Positions 25,541 to 33,753 of a stretch of 64,000 nucleotides of DNA are shown piece after piece; position 1 is the first letter of the stretch, and every line of letters starts with the position of its first letter. Source of the stretch: Pseudomonadota bacterium (GTDB taxonomy: Bacteria; Bdellovibrionota; UBA1018; CAIMNF01); NCBI GenBank assembly GCA_027486675.1, contig JAIXOQ010000030.1:1-64000 (forward strand). The letters are read 5' to 3'. Under the pieces are notes generated by a model. That model did not search any database. It was not told the origin of the DNA and was given only the letters and a program-made list of their open reading frames with translations. Both the position numbers and the translations under genes were made by a program.

Positions 25541-27505
25541 ATGCTGCTTTTACTTTTTACCTTAATGACGGTGCAGAGCGGCTGGGCTGGGCCAGGTCTA
25601 GGCTCGCCAACTGCACCAACAACACCGCTCGAAACTCCCACTTGCAGCCGCTCGGACGACTTGAGGGGGTTTGGGTTCTCAGATTTGAATGACATGTCGC
25701 CCGGCTTATATGCATGGGTCCACCTTAACGATAAGAAGATTGCACTTTGTTGCGTTAATACAAGATCAGTACGCAGTAGCTATTGCGAGGACTTTATCGC
25801 GGAGAAGACAGGTTCGTATTCCAACACCTCCCGCAAGGGATCCTATCGGCAGACCTCTCTTGAAAAGCGGCTGGCCAGTGACCTAGAAAAAGCCCGCGAT
25901 AAAAATGAAAGAGCCGAAGAGGCAAAACGCGATGCAGCACAGGAAGCACGAAATCGTGGATACGCCGCAGCAGCACGGAAAACAGCGGAGGACAAAGCGA
26001 AGACTGCGAAAGAGAAGTATGAGGACGCAAAAAAGGGCAAAAGAGTTTTCGACCCTGTATACACGGTATCAAAGGGCGAAAATGTGCCGAGTTCTGGGGT
26101 CACTGATCCATTTTCAAGTGGTCCACATTCAAATGGTCAAGAAATAACCCTAACTCCGAGTGGCCTCTCCACAGAACAGTCTTTGCCTACAGATGTAGAA
26201 AATTCTGTGAACTACGCCAACTCGAGAGGAGAAATCGACCGATCCGAATTGAAAGCCGCCAGAACCGCTGCCCGCCAAGCAGCGCGCAACGTAAAAGCCA
26301 TTGACCGCGTCTACGATGAAAGAAAAGAGTGCGGAAACTTCGGCGGAACATCATGCAAAGCGACTGACAACGGCAACGCACTTGCAAACGAAGGCGTTAA
26401 GAATCTGAACACTATTCTACAAATGAACGTAGAAAACAGAAACGCCGAAGCTCAATCTGCCGTCACTCAAAAAGGCTTTCAAGCAACCCAAGAAGACGCA
26501 CTTCGCGCGAATGCCCAAGCTGCTTGGAATTCCGCAAATGCTGCACAAAACTCCGCAATGGTGCAAGGCGGTGTCGCAATCTATAAAGGAGTGCGTACAG
26601 CGCAACACGCCAGGTCGGCGTCAGCACATGGAAGAGTTCAGGAAGAGATTACAGCCAAGAGGGAGAGCTACACGAACTCTCAAACTAATGCAAAGACGCC
26701 GGAAGAAGCAGCCTACTGGGGGCAGAAGCTTTCTGACCTCGAAGATCAAGGATCAGCCGAACTCGCCGCCCAATCCGAAAAAGCAGGCACCCAAGTCGTA
26801 GAAACTGGAAACAGCCTTGCCGGGATGGCGACCAAGATCTTTGAAGCGATCCAAGGGAAAAGAGCTCAAAAGAACTTAAACGACATTGCGGATGGTCTTC
26901 CAAAAAACCAAGGAGGAGGATTCACCTTTTGGAATCCAAACTCCACAGACGCAAACACAAACCAAGACCAAATGCAGGTGACTGAAGTTCCAAACGGTGC
27001 CGTCACTTCTAACATTCCCATCGACGAAAACGTTGTAGCTCCGGAAAATCTCTATGATCCAAACCAGCTCGACCAAGGAGCGGCTGAAGGATCAGCCTCC
27101 CCTTACGCGGCGAGCCCCGGCGCAGCTCCAGCTGGAGCCGGTTTGAGCGGCCTGGCGGGAGGTGGCGGCGGAACATCGGCTGCACAAAGTGAAGACAAAA
27201 ACGAAGCGCCCATCAAAAACGGAAGTGCCGGAAAGTATGCAGCTGGTGAAGGTGGTAGCAAAGCGCGCGGTGGGAGTGGTGCAATCGCAGGCGCAAAAAT
27301 CGGCTTACAGGGAATCGAAAAATCCCTCCAAGACCTGATGAACCAGGCGCTTGCCGACAAAAAAGAAGAGATCAAAAAGGGGGTAGACCCAACCCAGCGC
27401 GTCCCCACAGCCGAAGGTTCCTACGTGCACGGCCGCGACACCGATATCTTTAAGAAAGTCACCGAGTCTTACCAACGTCATGCGCCTGAACTGCCGAGCT
27501 CATAA
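25541..27505 (+). CDS. Large exported Ala/Gly/Gln-rich protein
   Basis: A protein of about 654 residues. ATG 25541 begins a signal peptide (MLLLLFTLMTVQSGWAG); the upstream extension to 25496 is basic and unlikely to be translated. The mature protein has a short Cys-containing N-terminal region (LNDKKIALCCVNTRSVRSSY), then a long charged helix (residues about 110-190, KAKDKAK-like), Asn/Ala-rich helices, and a Gly/Ala-rich segment (GLSGLAGGGGGTSAAQ). The C-terminus ends with DIFKKVTESYQRHAPELPSS, similar to the end of the next protein. No known family is recognised. The next gene starts directly after its stop codon, so the two form an operon. Confidence 0.6.
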   Translation: MLLLLFTLMTVQSGWAGPGLGSPTAPTTPLETPTCSRSDDLRGFGFSDLNDMSPGLYAWVHLNDKKIALCCVNTRSVRSSYCEDFIAEKTGSYSNTSRKGSYRQTSLEKRLASDLEKARDKNERAEEAKRDAAQEARNRGYAAAARKTAEDKAKTAKEKYEDAKKGKRVFDPVYTVSKGENVPSSGVTDPFSSGPHSNGQEITLTPSGLSTEQSLPTDVENSVNYANSRGEIDRSELKAARTAARQAARNVKAIDRVYDERKECGNFGGTSCKATDNGNALANEGVKNLNTILQMNVENRNAEAQSAVTQKGFQATQEDALRANAQAAWNSANAAQNSAMVQGGVAIYKGVRTAQHARSASAHGRVQEEITAKRESYTNSQTNAKTPEEAAYWGQKLSDLEDQGSAELAAQSEKAGTQVVETGNSLAGMATKIFEAIQGKRAQKNLNDIADGLPKNQGGGFTFWNPNSTDANTNQDQMQVTEVPNGAVTSNIPIDENVVAPENLYDPNQLDQGAAEGSASPYAASPGAAPAGAGLSGLAGGGGGTSAAQSEDKNEAPIKNGSAGKYAAGEGGSKARGGSGAIAGAKIGLQGIEKSLQDLMNQALADKKEEIKKGVDPTQRVPTAEGSYVHGRDTDIFKKVTESYQRHAPELPSS

Positions 27506-28780
27506 ATGACGCTGAATACATGGAGACCCAACCACACCGTTGCACTTCTTTTTGGGATCCTGACTTTCGTCCCCTACCCGGCAATTGCAGATAGCTCCGA
27601 TCCTTGCGCGTACGCTACGAGCCAACAAGCACAGTCTCACTGCGCAAGCCGCGACAACGCGAATAACACCGGCACGATCGAAACTGTAAAAGGAGTCATC
27701 AATTTCGCAGGTGCTGCGACTAATCTAGCGTTTTTCACGGCAGGTATGGCTTCTGGCACCGATCTCAGCAAAGTTTGTGACTCTTATACTTTCGGCGTGA
27801 ATGGCGCAAATATTGGCTGGGATGTCACCGCACAAGCCACCATGCAAAACAACATGCAGGCGACTGCAGGATCGATCGGTTCTTTGGCAAGCTTTGGCAA
27901 TCAAATCAAAAATGCGGCAAAAGACGGTCTTCAATTTGGCGGAGAAGGGGCTGCAGTCGCTCCAAAGGAAGGTGCGGAAAAAGCTACAGGTAAACAAGTC
28001 GCAAGCGCGAATTCTGCCTGCTTGATCAATGCAGGAACCTTAGGCGCAACCGGCGCCACCAATACCATCACTGCAAGTGGCGCACGGCAGGGAGCAAACG
28101 CGGAAAATGCTGTGATTGCACCACTCGTTCAAGCGGAACAAGCCGCATATTCATTTCCAACATCCCACGGCACAGGTTCCACTGTCGGCGCTTACACCGA
28201 AGGGGCAGGCAACTCGGCCCAAAGCTGCATGGGCCTCTCCGGCCAAGCTTTTTTAAGCTGCTTAGGCAACTCAGACCCCTCCCTGTCTTCGCTCTTTTCA
28301 GATCCCAAATTAAAAGACCTTAAGGGATACAAAAACCTAGACTCCATCTTAAAAAGCGCTATTCAATCCGGCGACCCGAGCGCCATAAGAAATGCGGCGA
28401 GCGCACTTTCCGGTGCCTCCCCTACTGCTATGGAAAAGCTGATGAAGGCGAGCGAGGAAGCAATCCAGAAGAATGCACTCGCTGGAAAAGGCCCAAAGGG
28501 CGGAGCCGCACTTGCAAAAGCTAAAAATAAAAATCTCCCCGACCCTAAAGACTCAACCTACGACAAGCTCTTGAAAGACATGATGGATAAGCTTGCCGCA
28601 GGGAATAAAGCCGAATCCACAGACACACAAACAGACCTTCAAGATCGGCAGATGGATCTGCTCTCTGCGGAACAAATCGAGGCCCGAAAAGACATCAGTC
28701 TTTTTCATCGCGTCGCGTTCCGATACAAAAGAAAAGCGCTTGATATGGGTCGTATCCCGGCCAAAGATCCTGCACCATAA
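27506..28780 (+). CDS. Exported Ala/Gly-rich protein paired with preceding gene
   Basis: A 424-residue protein with a signal peptide (VALLFGILTFVPYPAIADS). The mature N-terminus contains several cysteines (DPCAYATSQQAQSHCASR, DLSKVCDSYTF) that may form disulfides. The middle is Ala/Gly/Asn-rich and low in complexity. The tail has a charged helix and a C-terminal motif ISLFHRVAFRYKRKALDMGR, matching the end of the upstream protein in spacing (xxIFxxVxxxYxxxA). The start codon follows the previous stop immediately. Function is unknown; an assembled extracellular or periplasmic complex with its partner is an inference. Confidence 0.6.
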   Translation: MTLNTWRPNHTVALLFGILTFVPYPAIADSSDPCAYATSQQAQSHCASRDNANNTGTIETVKGVINFAGAATNLAFFTAGMASGTDLSKVCDSYTFGVNGANIGWDVTAQATMQNNMQATAGSIGSLASFGNQIKNAAKDGLQFGGEGAAVAPKEGAEKATGKQVASANSACLINAGTLGATGATNTITASGARQGANAENAVIAPLVQAEQAAYSFPTSHGTGSTVGAYTEGAGNSAQSCMGLSGQAFLSCLGNSDPSLSSLFSDPKLKDLKGYKNLDSILKSAIQSGDPSAIRNAASALSGASPTAMEKLMKASEEAIQKNALAGKGPKGGAALAKAKNKNLPDPKDSTYDKLLKDMMDKLAAGNKAESTDTQTDLQDRQMDLLSAEQIEARKDISLFHRVAFRYKRKALDMGRIPAKDPAP

Positions 28781-28785
28781 AGCCC

Positions 28786-29460
28786 ATGAATATACGGGTC
28801 TTTAGGACCGTGAACGAACCTTTGCTCTCGCCATTTTCTTTTCGAGACTTGGTGAACATCCGCGAAGAGATTCTTGCCTCCTCAGTCGCCGAACCGACCC
28901 TACTTTTAGCAGAGCTCACCCCGACCGTCGTTTATAGCCGTAAACAAAACCTGCCCTCCTTACCCCCTTCCTTGGCCATCACAATCGCACAAGATACCCG
29001 GGGCGGCTTTGAGACTTACCATGGACCAGGACAGTGGACTGGGTACCTCCTACTCCCTAAAAATTGCATTGCCCCAGGAGGAAAAGAAGCGAGAGCAGTA
29101 TCTAATTTTTTATTGGTCAGCCTCAAGAAGGCTCTGAATCCGTTACTCGCCCACCCCAGGATTGTTTGTCGGGATGGGGCTGAACTTGGACTTTGGTTAG
29201 ACGACAGGAAGTTGGTGTCATGTGCTTTTGAACTTCGTCGGACCGGGACCCTACTTGGATTTGCAGTGAACGTTTACCCGACCCCGGATAGTTTTAACGG
29301 CGTGAAGCCTTGTGGGCTAGATGCACTGCCCGCGTATTTGTTCCCCGAGGCAGACGTCAAAACGGGTTGCTCCCCATCGCAGCAAGAGTCTTTCATGCAA
29401 AAGACGCTTCAAGCCCTTCAGGATATTTTCAATCAAGCAGTCCCAAAGGTTCCGGGCTGA
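28786..29460 (+). CDS. lipB: Octanoyltransferase (lipoate biosynthesis)
   Basis: A 224-residue LipB-like enzyme that transfers octanoate from acyl carrier protein to lipoyl-dependent enzymes such as pyruvate dehydrogenase. Conserved blocks are present though diverged: TRGGFETYHGPGQWTGYLLL (the RGG-TYHGPGQ motif), DGAELGLWLDDRKLVSCAFE with the catalytic lysine, FAVNVYPTPDSFNGVKPCGL with the catalytic cysteine in PCG. The usual His of the T-HGFALN motif is replaced (GTLLGFAVN). Length matches the family. It starts 5 bp after the preceding exported-protein gene, and its 3' end overlaps the convergent kinase gene by 28 bp. No lipA is visible in this window. Confidence 0.8.
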   Translation: MNIRVFRTVNEPLLSPFSFRDLVNIREEILASSVAEPTLLLAELTPTVVYSRKQNLPSLPPSLAITIAQDTRGGFETYHGPGQWTGYLLLPKNCIAPGGKEARAVSNFLLVSLKKALNPLLAHPRIVCRDGAELGLWLDDRKLVSCAFELRRTGTLLGFAVNVYPTPDSFNGVKPCGLDALPAYLFPEADVKTGCSPSQQESFMQKTLQALQDIFNQAVPKVPG

Positions 29461-31904
29461 GCCAGCGACACGCGCGCCTGGCTGTAGTGATCCCGCTCTT
29501 CGGCATATTCGTGAATCTCGCGTCGAACAACGAGCGCTTCATCGCGAAGTTCGTCCCTACGTTCCGTCAATAGCGGAAGCTGCGCTTTCACCAAGTCATC
29601 GACAGCCGCACAGAGTTGAGCAAAGGCTTGCGCACCGACCACACTGGAAGATGCTCGTAACTGATGGCAAAGGAATGCGATCTTCTCATCGCTTTCTCGG
29701 CTTTGTTCTAAGCGAAACGCGGTGAGTAGTTCTTCGAGCGAGCTTGAATAGGCGTTGAGCAGTGCACCCATGGTTCCAACACCGAGTTGCTGATCCAGCG
29801 CCGTGATCACCGCGCGATCCACATGGAGTGTGAACTCGAGATCAGGCGTCCGTCGGTGAAGAACCCATTGCTCTATCGTGTTTAAGAGCGCTTCTCGGTC
29901 GAACGGTTTTGCAATGTAATCGTCCATTCCACACGAAAGACACTTCAAACGATCCTCTTCATGTGCATTTGCAGTGAGAGCAATAATCGGTGTCCGGTTT
30001 AAGTTCTCAAGGCGTTCCTTTAACCTAAGTTGTCTTGCCGTTTCATACCCATCTAACACAGGCATTCTGCAATCGAGCAAGATCGCATCAAAGGAAGACT
30101 TTTCTACCGACTCTAAGCACTCTTGACCATTCGCTGCGATTTCGACGCGGTACCCTTTGGCCTCAAGAATAGCTTGGGCCAAGAGCTGATTGGTGGTGTT
30201 GTCGTCGACCACTAAGATACGGGCTCCGGTGCGTGGCGAGGGAGCGACGCTCGGCTCTGGGGCTAAAACATTCTGCTTTTCTAAGGAGATCCAAGACCTA
30301 AACCGGTCAGGACTAATTACGGATCTTAAATAGCCAGTGCGACCACCGTTGACCGGCAAACCGCCCTTCGCACCACTCAGTAAAGCCTCTCCTTCAATAG
30401 GACCCACCACAGGATCCTCCGCCCGAAGGCGCGATGCGTTGATGTCTGACTCCTCACACCAACGTTCTAATTGATCGGCGACAATCTCAGGAACAGCGTG
30501 AATCGTGACGCGACGAAATGTTTTTTCCGTGCGCGCTTGATCCTCTTCGCGAACTTGTCTTGCAGGAACTCTGAACCAAAAACGCGATCCTTCCCCCGGC
30601 CGCGAAGTGCATCCAATAGACCCGCCCATCTGCTCGACAAGTCTCATGGCGATCGATAGACCTAAGCCAGTGCCCTCACTTTTATGCTGACCGCTCATCT
30701 GCACAAAGGGCTGAAAGATAACGTCCTGAACACCTTCGGGCAAACCGCCACCTGTATCGACAACTTCGAAGTAGAATTCCCGTCTTACTCCGCCCTCTAT
30801 CCTTGCATCGATGCGCACCCAACCCTGATCTGTGAACTTGATCGCGTTCCCAAGAAGATTGTTCATGATCTGGGTCAAGCGTGAACCGTCTGCAAGAAAA
30901 GTGTTTCGACACTCCGTATCGTAGTTTGCAATCAGCCAAAGACGTTTTTGATAGGACTTGCTGCTTAAGAGCTCAACACAAGATTCAATCAGACGAGAGA
31001 ACTGCACTTCATGAAGCTCAAGTTCGGTCTTGCCAGCTTCAATCTTACTAAAATCTAAGAGGTCACTCACAATCTTAAGCAGACTTCTCCCAGCAAGCTG
31101 AATTACACCTGCAAATCGGCGCATTTCAGATACATCACTCATATCCTGAATCAGACCAGACATCCCCAGGATGCCGTTTAAAGGTGTGCGAATTTCGTGG
31201 CTCACCGTTGCAAGGAACTGCGACTTGAGCCTGGATGCCTGGGCTGCAGAAGCTTCTGCGCGGCGAAGCTCTCGTTCTAAGACATTTCTGCCCCTAATTT
31301 CAAGGTAAGCAACCCAAGCAAAAACACAAAAGAGAATCAGAGAAAGACCTATGAACCCGACCGCAAGCCAGATTTTACGTGTGAAGATATGATCTAAATT
31401 CGCAACTTTCGCACTGGTTTCGAAATCTAGGGCATTCAAATAGAAGGACGTAGAATGGTAAAGTTTAAACAATCGGTCTAAGGATTGTGTTCCATTCAGG
31501 GTGAGTGTTTTCTCCCGCATCATTCTGCGCAGATCGATCGCAAAGTTTTCGGTCGCGGAGATAAAGAGACGACTCAGTCGCTCCATTTGCTCAGGGAGGA
31601 GTGACTGATCACGTACTTCCTTTAAAGGCTTTAAAGCAACCAGAGCCTCGTTTAAGAGCGGAAGCGCAGGGGCGAGGGCTTCGACCTTTCCCGCGCGTTT
31701 TGCGTCGAGCACGATTTGCTCTGCGTCGACAATTTTTTCAAAGGACTGCCGTAGCATCCCACGAACCTGGATCTGGTCTAAGACTGCCTGAGTTTGACGA
31801 GAAATATCCCGGTACGCAAAGAGAACCAGGACAAGGGTGACGGCAATGTATGCTGCAGTGAGGCCGAAAAGGAGCTTCAGTTTGACTTTACTCTTTTGCT
31901 GCAT
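29433..31904 (-). CDS. Hybrid sensor histidine kinase with receiver and Hpt domains
   Basis: An 823-residue membrane kinase. The first membrane segment is at residues about 9-30 and the second at about 170-195, enclosing a roughly 140-residue helical periplasmic sensor. The HisKA motif FLATVSHEIRTPLNGILGM carries the phosphorylated His. HATPase motifs are NLLGNAIKFTD, EVVDTGGGLPEG and EGTGLGLSIAM. A receiver domain follows (ILVVDDNTTNQLLAQAILEA, phospho-Asp in DAILLDCRMPVLDG), and the C-terminus is an Hpt domain with LCHQLRASSSVVGAQAFAQL. The chain supports a His-Asp-His relay that can pass phosphate to the OmpR-type regulator encoded 87 bp upstream. GGAGGAGG precedes the ATG. Confidence 0.9.
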   Translation of the reverse strand: MQQKSKVKLKLLFGLTAAYIAVTLVLVLFAYRDISRQTQAVLDQIQVRGMLRQSFEKIVDAEQIVLDAKRAGKVEALAPALPLLNEALVALKPLKEVRDQSLLPEQMERLSRLFISATENFAIDLRRMMREKTLTLNGTQSLDRLFKLYHSTSFYLNALDFETSAKVANLDHIFTRKIWLAVGFIGLSLILFCVFAWVAYLEIRGRNVLERELRRAEASAAQASRLKSQFLATVSHEIRTPLNGILGMSGLIQDMSDVSEMRRFAGVIQLAGRSLLKIVSDLLDFSKIEAGKTELELHEVQFSRLIESCVELLSSKSYQKRLWLIANYDTECRNTFLADGSRLTQIMNNLLGNAIKFTDQGWVRIDARIEGGVRREFYFEVVDTGGGLPEGVQDVIFQPFVQMSGQHKSEGTGLGLSIAMRLVEQMGGSIGCTSRPGEGSRFWFRVPARQVREEDQARTEKTFRRVTIHAVPEIVADQLERWCEESDINASRLRAEDPVVGPIEGEALLSGAKGGLPVNGGRTGYLRSVISPDRFRSWISLEKQNVLAPEPSVAPSPRTGARILVVDDNTTNQLLAQAILEAKGYRVEIAANGQECLESVEKSSFDAILLDCRMPVLDGYETARQLRLKERLENLNRTPIIALTANAHEEDRLKCLSCGMDDYIAKPFDREALLNTIEQWVLHRRTPDLEFTLHVDRAVITALDQQLGVGTMGALLNAYSSSLEELLTAFRLEQSRESDEKIAFLCHQLRASSSVVGAQAFAQLCAAVDDLVKAQLPLLTERRDELRDEALVVRREIHEYAEERDHYSQARVSLAQPGTFGTA

Positions 31905-31991
31905 GCTTTCCTCCTCCCCTTGTTCCTAAGAAAACATCCTATAACGACCCCAGTCTTATCCGGGTGAAAACCCCTGTGAAGTTATTGATAA

Positions 31992-32669
31992 CTACGATTC
32001 TCCAATGACGCTTAAGCGATACCCCGATCCAACCACTGTTTCGATGCGGACCTTGGACCCTTCTAATTTTTTTCTTAAGTGACTGATGTGCGCATCTACA
32101 GTGCGATCGCCCACATGCACAGTCTTCCCCCACGCACTTTCTAAGAGATGATCGCGGGAGAGGACTCTTCCCGGCGCACGTGCCATGGACCAAAGAAGGC
32201 GAAACTCAAGCGACGTACACTGCACGTCATCATCCCCGTTCACTTCGCGTTTAATCACAATGCGTTGGCGGGGCCCATCCAGAACGAGATCCCCAAGTCT
32301 CAAAGACTCAAGACCATTCTTTTCGCGGCTGTGCTTGACGATCTTCGACTCAACGCGGGCCCTGAGTTCCTGCATAGAGAAAGGTTTCGTGACGTAGTCT
32401 TCTGCACCTAACTTAAAAGCCACAACCTTCTGTGCGACATCGAGTCTACCGCTTAAGATGATGACTGGAGCCCCAGCCTCAGGCAAAAGCGTCAGGCCAT
32501 CTCCATCGGGGAGTGTGAGATCTAGAATAACGAGATCGAACTGCGATGTTGCGAGCCGTTCGCGGGCCGCCTGAATGCTGCCGCATTCGCTCACATCGAA
32601 GTCTTTGAGCGCGTCAGAAATGAGCAATCTCATCTCCGTACTATCTTCGACGACTAGAATTGAATGCAT
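31992..32669 (-). CDS. OmpR-family response regulator
   Basis: A 225-residue two-domain regulator. The receiver domain (residues about 1-115) has VVEDSTEMRLL, phospho-acceptor Asp in DLVILDLTLPDGDG, and the conserved lysine in YVTKPFSMQEL. The C-terminal winged helix (about 135-222) contains TSLEFRLLWSMARAPGRVLS and DRTVDAHISHLRKKLE. It probably acts as the terminal acceptor of the hybrid kinase encoded directly downstream on the same strand. Target genes cannot be deduced. Confidence 0.9.
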   Translation of the reverse strand: MHSILVVEDSTEMRLLISDALKDFDVSECGSIQAARERLATSQFDLVILDLTLPDGDGLTLLPEAGAPVIILSGRLDVAQKVVAFKLGAEDYVTKPFSMQELRARVESKIVKHSREKNGLESLRLGDLVLDGPRQRIVIKREVNGDDDVQCTSLEFRLLWSMARAPGRVLSRDHLLESAWGKTVHVGDRTVDAHISHLRKKLEGSKVRIETVVGSGYRLSVIGES

Positions 32670-32754
32670 CTGGCCGGACTATAGCGCAAACTTAACATTC
32701 AGTCGAGCTATTAACTTTTGATATTTACGACACACGAACAGTGGGCACTAACGC

Positions 32755-33714
32755 TCAGTAGAGACGGACCAGATCCCCTTCCTGGAAGTTCCCCCCGGAA
32801 TGAATGGTAGCCATTGCGCTATCCTCACCCACGAAGTCACTCACTTCTAAAGCCCCTTTGAGTAAACCTTCGCTTCTGCCTAAAAATGCTTTGTTCACTG
32901 GATCAAAGATGTCTTCGCCAGGGCTTAAAACCTTTAAAATATCCCCAGCCAAGATCCCAGCCTTACGGCCAGCATTCACATAGACCTTACTCCCTACAAT
33001 CTTTGCGATCCTACCTTGCCAATCGATCTTCTCCATAGCGACCAGGGCTTCAGGCAAGGCCCGCACCACCGCGTCGCGAATTGCAGTTTGTGCAAGTTCA
33101 GCACGTGCTTCCCTCGATGTGATCTGATCGTCTTGAAAGGCAAGCAGTGTTCGCGCGACACTAGTGCCTGTTCGGCTTAGGTGGTGCACCTCTCGACCGC
33201 CGACAGCATCAAAAATCTTCATTTCAACATCCGCGCTCACAAGACTTTCCGCTTCGCGAAATACGCCGACATCTTCTTTCGCATGCCGAAAGGTAATCCG
33301 CCCAATACGACCGATGATCATGATGGAGACGCCCGCCTTACGGCCCTCACGGATCAACTGCGCCACGCGTACTCGGTCCCCTTCAATAAAGTCTTGCGTT
33401 ACGGCAGCGGTCAAAGGCTCTTCAGGAATGACAGCTGCTTTTTGAATCGAAAGCTCCCGCTTGAGTTCGCCTGCTGCAAACTGACCCAGCTTCTGATCCC
33501 CGACAGGGGTGTCATTCCAGAAATTAAGAACGAGGGTCTTTTTGCGCGGTCCAGCAATTTTTTGTAAAGGAATGGGTGGCGAAGATTCAGCTGGCCCTTG
33601 AAAATTCGCAGAATTTTCCGCCGGACCGTTGGCTAAGAATGTGCTGCATCCAAAAGTGGACCCTATGAAAGCGAACGATGCTGTGAGCACCCCACGCACG
33701 AAACTTGATTTCAT
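32755..33714 (-). CDS. Lipoprotein, CsgG/FlgT-like
   Basis: A protein of about 319 residues. The signal peptide ends in the lipobox STFGC-STF near residue 23. The main domain resembles the nucleotide-fold-like domain shared by CsgG and related outer-membrane assembly proteins (KTLVLNFWNDTPVGDQKLGQ, ISIMIIGRIGRITF-like VSIMIIGRIGRITFRHAKED). The C-terminal part resembles the FlgT C-terminal beta domain (RIAKIVGSKVYVNAGRKAGI, then GDILKVLSPGEDIFDPVNKA). It is likely anchored in the outer membrane and involved in assembly or polysaccharide/flagellar envelope structures. It lies upstream of dnaE's stop on the minus strand and downstream of no obvious partner. Confidence 0.6.
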   Translation of the reverse strand: MKSSFVRGVLTASFAFIGSTFGCSTFLANGPAENSANFQGPAESSPPIPLQKIAGPRKKTLVLNFWNDTPVGDQKLGQFAAGELKRELSIQKAAVIPEEPLTAAVTQDFIEGDRVRVAQLIREGRKAGVSIMIIGRIGRITFRHAKEDVGVFREAESLVSADVEMKIFDAVGGREVHHLSRTGTSVARTLLAFQDDQITSREARAELAQTAIRDAVVRALPEALVAMEKIDWQGRIAKIVGSKVYVNAGRKAGILAGDILKVLSPGEDIFDPVNKAFLGRSEGLLKGALEVSDFVGEDSAMATIHSGGNFQEGDLVRLY

Positions 33715-33753
33715 ATCCATATGCACTTTTAGGATACCAGAAAATCAGGCAAA

